Positions 1 to 5,427 of a stretch of 11,454 nucleotides of DNA are shown here, piece after piece; the stretch's first letter is position 1, and each line of letters opens with the position of its first letter. Under the pieces are notes generated by a model. The model was not told the origin of the DNA, did not search any database, and saw only the letters and a program-made list of their open reading frames with translations. The stretch is from Roseivirga sp. UBA6061. Its GTDB lineage: Bacteria; Bacteroidota; Bacteroidia; Cytophagales; Cyclobacteriaceae. The stretch covers positions 1 to 11,454 of the forward strand of contig DIYF01000140.1 in the NCBI GenBank assembly GCA_002427745.1. Reading direction: 5' to 3'. The position numbers and the translations under genes were made by a program.

Positions 1-21
1 GTTCGAATCCCTCTCTCTCCG
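1..21 (+). tRNA. 3' end of a tRNA, probably tRNA-Ser (5' part outside window)
   Basis: The first bases read as the T-loop (GTTCGAATC) followed by the 3' T-stem strand CCCTC, the 3' acceptor strand TCTCTCC and discriminator G at position 21. A GGAGAGA acceptor 5' strand and G73 fit bacterial tRNA-Ser, where G73 is an identity element. The anticodon lies outside the window, so the isoacceptor cannot be given. The bases after G are CATAAG, so the CCA end is not encoded, which is common in Bacteroidota. Confidence 0.85.
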
Positions 22-206
22 CATAAGAAAAGGAAGAGAAGAGTTATTGATCAGTCCCTGAATGATTTAAGTGTTAAATTGGGGCGGATTGGTTCGAAAT
101 ATGCGCTTTACAAACCATCAACTAAAAACTTAAGTATTAATTTCTTTTCACGACAATTATTAATAATTTAGAAACCGTTTTAACCTTTATTAATCAAAAC
201 TAGACT
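22..206. other. Intergenic region between tRNA and exbB
   Basis: This 185-base AT-rich stretch holds no credible ORF. It must contain the exbB promoter, but I found no clean TAnnTTTG -7 element with a paired -33 TTG; the nearest is TAATTTAG at 164-171, one mismatch. A perfect 14-base palindrome, AATTATTAATAATT, lies at 155-168, about 38 bases before the exbB start. It could be an operator, but AT-rich palindromes arise easily by chance. Confidence 0.5.
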
Positions 207-1007
207 ATGAAAAAGTTATTCTCCTTATTGATGATTTTGAGTGTCATGACACTCGGATTCAATATTAATGCGCAGGATGCAGATACGACCGGTACTGCTT
301 CTGATACGACTGAAGTAGCTGCTCCAGATCCGATTCCTGAGAATCCTGTTTACGAAACAGAGGAAGAGCCTGTGACTTTTACACAACAGATCAAAGCTAA
401 GTTCATCGAAGGTGATCCAGGCTTCATGGCATTGCCATTATTGTGTTTGATCCTCGGTCTCGCTATCGCTATTGAAAGAATCATCACTTTGAACCTGTCT
501 ACTACCAATACTACCAAGCTTCTCGCCAAAGTGGAAGATGCTCTGGAGTCAGGTGGAGTAGAAGGCGCAAAAGAAGTAACTAAAAGTACCAGAGGTCCTG
601 TGGCTTCTATCTTTACTCAAGGCTTAATGAGAATGTCTGAGGGTATCGAAATGGTAGAAAAATCAGTGATCGCTTACGGTTCTGTTGAAATGGGCCGACT
701 GGAAAGAGGTCTGGTTTGGATTTCACTGTTTATCTCACTGGCACCAATGCTTGGTTTCATGGGTACAGTAATTGGTATGATCGCGGCATTCGATGCTATT
801 CAGGCAGCGGGTGATATCTCTCCTTCACTGGTAGCAGGTGGTATTAAGCAAGCACTTTTGACTACAGTTGCTGGTCTGATCGTTGCGATTATCCTTCAGC
901 TATTCTACAACTATTGTGTATCTAAAATCGACTCTATTGTTAACTCAATGGAAGATGCGTCAATCTCTTTGGTTGACCTGCTGGTAAAGCACAATCTGTC
1001 TAAGTAA
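207..1007 (+). CDS. exbB: ExbB/TolQ/MotA-family proton channel subunit with signal peptide
   Basis: This inner-membrane stator subunit, with ExbD, uses the proton gradient to energise TonB-dependent outer-membrane transport (or a Tol-like system). The 266 residues begin with a signal peptide (about 1-22, ending NAQ) and a Thr/Glu/Pro-rich periplasmic stretch to about 60. Transmembrane segments follow at about 73-93, 167-195 and 213-238, with the large cytoplasmic loop between the first two. The family signature is clear at 179-195 (APMLGFMGTVIGMIAAF, with the GTxxG threonine at 187) and at 219-228 (TTVAGLIVAI). The N-terminal export signal is absent from E. coli ExbB but common in Bacteroidota versions. 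It is the first gene of a tight operon, 20 bases before the next gene. No TonB gene is in the window, so ExbB versus TolQ rests on general similarity. Confidence 0.92.
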   Translation: MKKLFSLLMILSVMTLGFNINAQDADTTGTASDTTEVAAPDPIPENPVYETEEEPVTFTQQIKAKFIEGDPGFMALPLLCLILGLAIAIERIITLNLSTTNTTKLLAKVEDALESGGVEGAKEVTKSTRGPVASIFTQGLMRMSEGIEMVEKSVIAYGSVEMGRLERGLVWISLFISLAPMLGFMGTVIGMIAAFDAIQAAGDISPSLVAGGIKQALLTTVAGLIVAIILQLFYNYCVSKIDSIVNSMEDASISLVDLLVKHNLSK

Positions 1008-1027
1008 TTCATCTAAAGAGCTAGATT

Positions 1028-1390
1028 ATGAATCAAGATCAATGGATAGACTTAGGGCTGTATGCTTCCTATATCCTGGCGGGTATAGCAGTGGTGGCAG
1101 CTGTTGTAATGAACCTTATTAATGCACTGAAAGATCCTAAGACACTGATTAAAAGTGTTGCCGGTATCGCTGTGCTGGGAATCGTATTCCTTATAGGATA
1201 CTCTATGGCTCCGGAAGTTTTGGATTCAGCGTCAAGAGTGGCTTTTGAAAATGCCAAGTTTGATGTGAATGCAGAATCAACAGGAAAAGCCTACAAACTG
1301 GTAGGTGGAGCAATGACCACAACGTTGGTACTGGTAGTAATTGCCGTTGTGGGTTTAGTATATTCTTCTGTAGCTAAACTAATCAGGTAG
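1028..1390 (+). CDS. Small three-helix membrane protein between exbB and exbD, unknown function
   Basis: I do not recognise a named family. The 120 residues contain three hydrophobic segments: about 9-33, 41-60 and 93-116. A short polar loop at about 61-92 (SMAPEVLD... to AESTGKAY) lies between the second and third. There is no cleavable signal peptide, Cys or obvious catalytic motif. Length, hydrophobicity and codon use fit a real gene: it starts 20 bases after exbB and ends 4 bases before exbD, so it is almost certainly co-transcribed and co-translated with them. The inferred role is an accessory or assembly subunit of the ExbB-ExbD motor. A reverse-strand ORF over the same bases (1069-1257) is rejected as a shadow. 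Confidence 0.85.
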   Translation: MNQDQWIDLGLYASYILAGIAVVAAVVMNLINALKDPKTLIKSVAGIAVLGIVFLIGYSMAPEVLDSASRVAFENAKFDVNAESTGKAYKLVGGAMTTTLVLVVIAVVGLVYSSVAKLIR

Positions 1391-1394
1391 TATT

Positions 1395-2063
1395 ATGGCA
1401 AAAAGTAAAAACAGAGGAAGTGAAGAGGTGAATGCAGGCTCTATGGCCGACATCGCATTCCTGCTCCTGATCTTCTTCCTGGTAACTACTCAAATTGCCA
1501 CCAATAAAGGACTTACGCTGTTACTTCCTCCGAAGCAGGAGGAAGATGAGCCGATTGAAATCAAACAGCAACAACGTAATATCTTTAAGATCCAGGTGAA
1601 CTCTCTGGACAGACTATTGGTGGAAGACGAACCACTTGAAGATGTATCACAGATTCGTGATATGGTATATGACTTCGTGTTGAACTTTGGCTCTCCAAGC
1701 CAGGTAAAGAAGGGTAAGAAAGGAGCAGAAGTGAGTGAGGTGGAAACCTACAATTCGCTGCCGGCTTCTATGAAGTCTTATATAAGCAGAAACCTTGGCT
1801 CTTCAGAGTCATCAGACGGACCGGCTTCGGCTATTGTATCTGTAAAAGCTGACCGGGGTAGTAGCTACGAGATTTTCATCTCTATTCTGGATGAACTGAA
1901 CGCGGCATACAACAAGATTTACGGAGAAAGAGTAGGCCTGACGGACGAGGAGTTCAGAAAGCTTAACCGTAATGATCCTCGGGAGAAAGCGCTTTACGAT
2001 GAGGCCAGATCCGGAATTCCTAAGGCGATTTCTATAGCAGAACCAACTAAATCAGCAGAGTAA
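1395..2063 (+). CDS. exbD: ExbD/TolR-family biopolymer transport protein, long form
   Basis: This is the motor partner of ExbB: a short cytoplasmic N-terminus, one transmembrane helix at about 17-38 and a periplasmic domain. The proton-carrying Asp is D19 in GSMADIAFLLLIFFLVTT, matching the essential helix Asp of E. coli ExbD. At 222 residues it is much longer than E. coli ExbD (about 141). The extra length is a low-complexity insert at about 97-145 (Lys/Glu/Ser-rich) and a charged tail from about 178 to the end (GLTDEEFRKLNRNDPREKAL...). It starts 4 bases after the small membrane protein and ends 1 base before the next exbD, which suggests translational coupling. The paralogue after it is short, so the two may form a heteromeric ExbD pair. 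Confidence 0.93.
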   Translation: MAKSKNRGSEEVNAGSMADIAFLLLIFFLVTTQIATNKGLTLLLPPKQEEDEPIEIKQQQRNIFKIQVNSLDRLLVEDEPLEDVSQIRDMVYDFVLNFGSPSQVKKGKKGAEVSEVETYNSLPASMKSYISRNLGSSESSDGPASAIVSVKADRGSSYEIFISILDELNAAYNKIYGERVGLTDEEFRKLNRNDPREKALYDEARSGIPKAISIAEPTKSAE

Positions 2064-2064
2064 T

Positions 2065-2526
2065 ATGTCTAAGTTTAAGAAAAAGAGTGAATCCAGTCAG
2101 GATATCCCTACTGCTGCACTGCCAGACATTATCTTCATGCTGCTGTTCTTCTTTATGGTAACTACCGTACTGAGAGAAACAGAGTTGAAAGTTGAGCAAA
2201 GAATCCCCCGTGCCGAGCAATTGGTAAAGCTTGAGAAGAAAAAGCTGGTTTCTTACATCTATGTAGGTAAACCAAAAGATAAAGCTTTGGGAGATGAACC
2301 ACTTATTCAAACCAATGATGTGTTTATCGGCATCGATGGTATTGTACAGTGGGTGAATACTGAAAAAGATCAGTTGAGTGAGGTAGAAAGAGATCAGATC
2401 ACCATTTCAATGAAGGTGGATAAAGAGACGAAAATGGGAATTATCGTTGATATCCAGACAGAGTTGAGAGAGGCAAATGCCAGAAAGATCATGTACTCTG
2501 CACCAACGAAGACTGAAGACAATTAA
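2065..2526 (+). CDS. exbD: ExbD/TolR-family biopolymer transport protein, short form (second exbD)
   Basis: This is a 153-residue single-pass membrane protein of the ExbD family. A basic cytoplasmic N-terminus (SKFKKKSESSQD) is followed by a transmembrane helix at about 18-36 with the conserved Asp D21 in ALPDIIFMLLFFFMVTT. The rest is a periplasmic domain, including IPRAEQLVKL just after the membrane. The start lies 1 base after the previous stop, which fits coupled translation. An intrinsic terminator about 25 bases after the stop closes the operon. It is clearly homologous to the gene at 2638-3093 (about 60 % identity by hand alignment) and more distant from the exbD immediately before it, so the two short forms come from a tandem duplication. 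Confidence 0.93.
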   Translation: MSKFKKKSESSQDIPTAALPDIIFMLLFFFMVTTVLRETELKVEQRIPRAEQLVKLEKKKLVSYIYVGKPKDKALGDEPLIQTNDVFIGIDGIVQWVNTEKDQLSEVERDQITISMKVDKETKMGIIVDIQTELREANARKIMYSAPTKTEDN

Positions 2527-2550
2527 GAATAACTTATCTAGTGATATAGA

Positions 2551-2580
2551 AGCCCTGACGTTAGCCGTCAGGGCTTTTTT
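2551..2580 (+). terminator. Intrinsic terminator of the exbB operon
   Basis: A perfect 10-bp stem, AGCCCTGACG (2551-2560) with CGTCAGGGCT (2566-2575), has a 5-base loop and runs into six T's. It sits about 25 bases after the second exbD and before the third, so the third exbD needs its own promoter or read-through. Confidence 0.9.
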
Positions 2581-2596
2581 GTTGTTTATATGTATT

Positions 2597-2637
2597 CAAC
2601 TATTTGCTTAGTTGATAAATAACTAATACATTAGTTA
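2597..2637 (+). promoter_or_regulatory. Alternating inverted repeats in the leader of the third exbD
   Basis: Three pairings compete. CAACTA (2597-2602) can pair with TAGTTG (2609-2614). TTAGTT (2608-2613) can pair with AACTAA (2621-2626). TAACTAAT (2620-2627) is the exact inverse of ATTAGTTA (2630-2637), ending at the base before the ATG. The pairings share bases and are mutually exclusive. This could be a DNA operator with repeated half-sites or an RNA switch that hides the start codon. No function is shown by sequence alone. Confidence 0.4.
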
Positions 2638-3093
2638 ATGAAGTTTTCAGTAAAATCCCAGACACAGCAGGACATTCCTACCGCTGCACTACCCGATATT
2701 ATTTTCATGCTTTTGTTCTTCTTTATGGTTTCTACCATTATGCGTGAGACAGAGGTGAGAGTCACTCAAAAAATTCCACGGGCAGAGCAGTTGGTCAAAC
2801 TGCAGCGCAAAGACCTGATTGCCCATCTATATGTCGGTTTGCCTAAGGACTCCGGGTATGGAAAAGAACCCGTGATACAGGCAGATGGCGTCTTCATAGA
2901 TGTTGGGAAAATAGGAGCCTGGGTGGAGGAGGTGCGTGCTGGTTTATCTGAAGAAGAAAAAGACCAGTTAACGGTATCGTTCAAAGTAGATAAAGAAGTG
3001 CAGATGGGTCTGATTGTAGATATTCAAACAGAGCTTAGAAAGGTGAATGCCAGGAAGATCATATACCAGAGTCCCAGGAAGGAAGAGGAATAA
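2638..3093 (+). CDS. exbD: ExbD/TolR-family protein, duplicate of the preceding short exbD
   Basis: This 151-residue ExbD has the transmembrane Asp at D20 (TAALPDIIFMLLFFFMVST), followed by the same post-membrane block, IPRAEQLVKL. By hand alignment it is about 60 % identical to the 2065-2526 product. It is most conserved in the helix, in the post-membrane block and in the C-terminal IVDIQTELR and NARKI segments. Third-position bases differ widely, so the duplication is old and both copies have been kept under selection. It lies beyond the operon terminator, so it may be expressed under different conditions as an alternative partner for ExbB. The ATG directly follows a palindrome and has no Shine-Dalgarno sequence. 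Confidence 0.93.
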   Translation: MKFSVKSQTQQDIPTAALPDIIFMLLFFFMVSTIMRETEVRVTQKIPRAEQLVKLQRKDLIAHLYVGLPKDSGYGKEPVIQADGVFIDVGKIGAWVEEVRAGLSEEEKDQLTVSFKVDKEVQMGLIVDIQTELRKVNARKIIYQSPRKEEE

Positions 3094-3144
3094 ACCGGAC
3101 CGATTAATTTTCCTATATTCAGTCCGTTTTAACCTGAGGACTGT

Positions 3145-4455
3145 ATGAAACAACCGGAGCTGAATAACAAACGGATCACCAATGCCTGGTGCATGTATGA
3201 CTGGGCCAACTCAGTCTACTCGCTCACTATTGTTACGGCTGTTTTTCCTATGTACTATGAAGCGGTCACTACCAGTGATACAGGAGACAAGACCGTGGAG
3301 TTCTTTGGCTGGGCGCTACCCAATACTGTACTTTATTCTTATGCTCTTTCATTGTCTTTTCTGCTCACGGCAGCTATGCTGCCACTTTTAACCGGTATTG
3401 CGGATTACAGTGGTAAGAAAAAGGGTTTTCTCAAGGCCTTTGCCTACCTGGGATCTGTGGCCTGTGCTGGCATGTTTTTCTTTGATGGGGGCAACATTGA
3501 GTATGGCATGCTCACAGTCATTCTGGCCAGTATAGGTTATTCAGGGAGCCTTGTGTTTTATGATGCCTACCTGCCTGAAATTGCTACCCCCGATCAGTAT
3601 GACAGACTCAGTGCCCGGGGATATTCCTTTGGTTACATAGGAAGCGTAATCCTCCTTGTTTTCAATTTGTTGATGATTCAGATGCCAGGAGTATTCGGGT
3701 TGCCTGAGGATTCTCCATTACCTGCGCAGATATCCTTTGTCACGGTAGCTGTCTGGTGGGCTGCCTTTTCACAAATTCCCTTCAAAAGGTTGCCTACCAA
3801 TGTTTATGACCGTAAGGTGACGGGTAAATACTTCACCAAGGGCTATGAAGAAATCAGAAAGGTGTACAAAAGCCTTAAGGATTTGCCAGATCTGAAAAGG
3901 TATCTGCTGGCCTTCCTGTTTTATAACGCGGGTGTGCAGGCGGTTATGTATCTGGCCACACTTTTTGGCACAAACGAGCTGGAAATGGAAGCAGGTGCCC
4001 TCATTATGACGGTTTTGATTATTCAGGTTGTAGCCATAGGTGGTGCCTATATTTTTGCCCGGGTTTCAGAGAACAGAGGAAACGTCTTCTCACTCTCTGT
4101 CATGATCCTCATATGGGTAGGAGTGTGTATTGCTGCCTATTTTGTTAACTCACAGAACCAATTCTTTGCGTTGGCCTTTGTGGTAGGGCTGATCATGGGG
4201 GGCATTCAGGCACTTTCCAGAGCCACTTATTCCAAACTGATTCCGGAAAACACAATAGATCACGCTTCTTACTTTAGTTTTTATGATGTTACCTACAATG
4301 TATCTCTGGTAATGGGCACTTTTGCTTATGGCTTTGTAGACCATCTTACCGGGAGTATGAGAAACAGCGCACTGGCTCTGGGTGTCTTCTTTGTGTTGGG
4401 AGGTCTTTTACTGAGAAAAGTAGTCCTTAAACCCACAGGTAAGCCTGTTTCCTGA
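3145..4455 (+). CDS. MFS transporter, UMF1 family (Atg22-like)
   Basis: This is a 436-residue inner-membrane permease with about 12 predicted transmembrane helices. The N-terminus (NAWCMYDWANSVYSLTIVTA at about 13-32, then VFPMYY) is the hallmark of the UMF1/Atg22-like branch of the major facilitator superfamily, a group of uncertain substrate (fungal Atg22 exports amino acids from the vacuole). GIADYSGKKK at about 84-93 is the MFS loop 2-3 motif. The start is supported by a GAGG about 8 bases upstream. It lies 51 bases after the third exbD with no convincing terminator between, so it may share a transcript with it. The substrate cannot be read from the sequence, and a link to starch use downstream is only positional. 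Confidence 0.88.
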   Translation: MKQPELNNKRITNAWCMYDWANSVYSLTIVTAVFPMYYEAVTTSDTGDKTVEFFGWALPNTVLYSYALSLSFLLTAAMLPLLTGIADYSGKKKGFLKAFAYLGSVACAGMFFFDGGNIEYGMLTVILASIGYSGSLVFYDAYLPEIATPDQYDRLSARGYSFGYIGSVILLVFNLLMIQMPGVFGLPEDSPLPAQISFVTVAVWWAAFSQIPFKRLPTNVYDRKVTGKYFTKGYEEIRKVYKSLKDLPDLKRYLLAFLFYNAGVQAVMYLATLFGTNELEMEAGALIMTVLIIQVVAIGGAYIFARVSENRGNVFSLSVMILIWVGVCIAAYFVNSQNQFFALAFVVGLIMGGIQALSRATYSKLIPENTIDHASYFSFYDVTYNVSLVMGTFAYGFVDHLTGSMRNSALALGVFFVLGGLLLRKVVLKPTGKPVS

Positions 4456-4490
4456 TAACTCCCCTCTGTCAAGTACAAACTCCATTTTTC

Positions 4491-4502
4491 GCAAACGTTT
4501 GC
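4491..4502. promoter_or_regulatory. LacI-family-type operator palindrome upstream of the starch module
   Basis: GCAAACGTTTGC is a perfect 12-base palindrome with a central CG, the typical form of LacI/GalR/PurR/CcpA-family sites. LacI-type MalR proteins are known regulators of starch and maltose genes in several Bacteroidota, which suits the downstream SusE-like and amylase genes. It lies about 150 bases before the lipoprotein start and upstream of the best promoter candidate, so an activating role is as likely as repression. No LacI regulator gene is in the window. Confidence 0.55.
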
Positions 4503-4542
4503 AATGAATTAACCGCTCGGAATGGAGGATAAGCCCCTTTTA

Positions 4543-4571
4543 TTGGCTATTATTGATAGTTATAAAATTTG
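4543..4571 (+). promoter_or_regulatory. Candidate promoter of the SusE-like/amylase module
   Basis: TATAAAATTTG ends at 4571. It resembles the Bacteroidota -7 element TAnnTTTG with one extra spacer base. A TTG at 4543-4545 lies 17 bases upstream as a possible -33 element, slightly closer than usual. A start near 4578 would give a leader of about 75 bases, containing a 6-bp inverted repeat (ATCGTT 4593-4598, AACGAT 4607-4612) and the palindrome ATCCGGAT (4613-4620). Confidence 0.35.
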
Positions 4572-4651
4572 AATTCGGAGCTTAATTAGACAATCGTTTG
4601 TGATGGAACGATATCCGGATTGAGGATTTAGACTTAAAATATTAAAAGAGC

Positions 4652-5362
4652 ATGAAAAAATTAGTTTACACCCTGAGCGGTGTATTGGCGATGATGTGCG
4701 CCTTTACCGCCTGCGACAATGGTAACGCAGATTTCGAAATTATCGATGTTGCCCCCAGTATTACTTTTGGTGAGGTCGGAGCCTTCTTCGATAACGCAGC
4801 CAACAGTATTTCCATTACCGTAAAAGATGGTAATGAAGGTTTTTCGCAAAGTACCATTGGTTCGGTGACTTACGTGGTAAATGAAGTGGTTGATGAAAAC
4901 ACAGAAAACGAGATAACAAGTGGTTCAGTAACGGCTACAGGAACGCTCGCTACAACCACTATCGACTTTGCCGCTGGTTCGTTGCCTCCTGCTGACTACA
5001 AAGTAATTGTGACAGCTACAGACTCTAATGGCAACAGCGATTCAGCCGAAGTGACTTTCTCAATGTTCCAGGGTTTTACCACAATAGGCATCATTGGTGA
5101 TGCTACTCCTGGTGGCTGGGGTGCTGACACTGACATGACTGACGTGGGTGACGGGGTGTATGAGATTACACTCGCTTTGCAGGCATTATCCGTTAAGTTC
5201 AGAGCTGATGATGCCTGGGATGTTGCATGGGGAAGCACCGATTTCCCTTCAGGTACAGGAGATGTGACCGGTGGAAGTCCAAACATTCCAATTCCTGAAG
5301 CTGCTACTTACAAGGTTACGTTTGACACAAAGAACGCTGCCTACAATTTCGAGAAGCAGTAA
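4652..5362 (+). CDS. SusE/SusF-like starch-binding surface lipoprotein
   Basis: This lipoprotein probably binds starch or maltodextrin at the outer surface. The 236 residues open with a lipoprotein signal and lipobox FTAC, with C21 the lipidated cysteine. An Ig-like domain follows at about 30-138. The C-terminal carbohydrate-binding domain at about 143-236 carries GIIGDATPGGWGADTDM and the aromatic cluster AWDVAWGSTDFPSG, both typical of SusE/SusF outer-membrane proteins. Bacteroides SusE and SusF carry two and three such domains; this protein has one, so it is a reduced form. It comes first, 66 bases before the secreted amylase, with a LacI-type palindrome upstream and a terminator directly after. 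No susC or susD is nearby, which is unusual for this family. Confidence 0.82.
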   Translation: MKKLVYTLSGVLAMMCAFTACDNGNADFEIIDVAPSITFGEVGAFFDNAANSISITVKDGNEGFSQSTIGSVTYVVNEVVDENTENEITSGSVTATGTLATTTIDFAAGSLPPADYKVIVTATDSNGNSDSAEVTFSMFQGFTTIGIIGDATPGGWGADTDMTDVGDGVYEITLALQALSVKFRADDAWDVAWGSTDFPSGTGDVTGGSPNIPIPEAATYKVTFDTKNAAYNFEKQ

Positions 5363-5380
5363 GCGATCAGAAAACAATTG

Positions 5381-5408
5381 AAAAGCCCATGAACAATGGG
5401 CTTTTTTT
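5381..5408 (+). terminator. Strong terminator hairpin between lipoprotein and amylase genes
   Basis: AAAAGCCCAT (5381-5390) pairs perfectly with ATGGGCTTTT (5396-5405) around a GAACA loop, followed by T's to 5408. Only 19 bases separate it from the amylase ATG, too few to hold a separate complete promoter. Partial termination would make more lipoprotein than amylase. Confidence 0.85.
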
Positions 5409-5427
5409 ATCTACAAACTAATCTCTT

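Noticed and set aside
91..98. GGTTCGAA repeats part of the tRNA T-arm (possible second tRNA or attachment site)
   Set aside because: Only eight bases match, no acceptor stem or tRNA body surrounds it, and no integrase or mobile gene is nearby.
155..168. Fur box before exbB
   Set aside because: The palindrome lacks the GATAAT-type half-sites, so AT richness alone explains the resemblance.
3096..3130. Hairpin CGGAC/GTCCG plus TTTT after the third exbD as a terminator
   Set aside because: Five pairs with a 21-base loop and only four T's are too weak to call.
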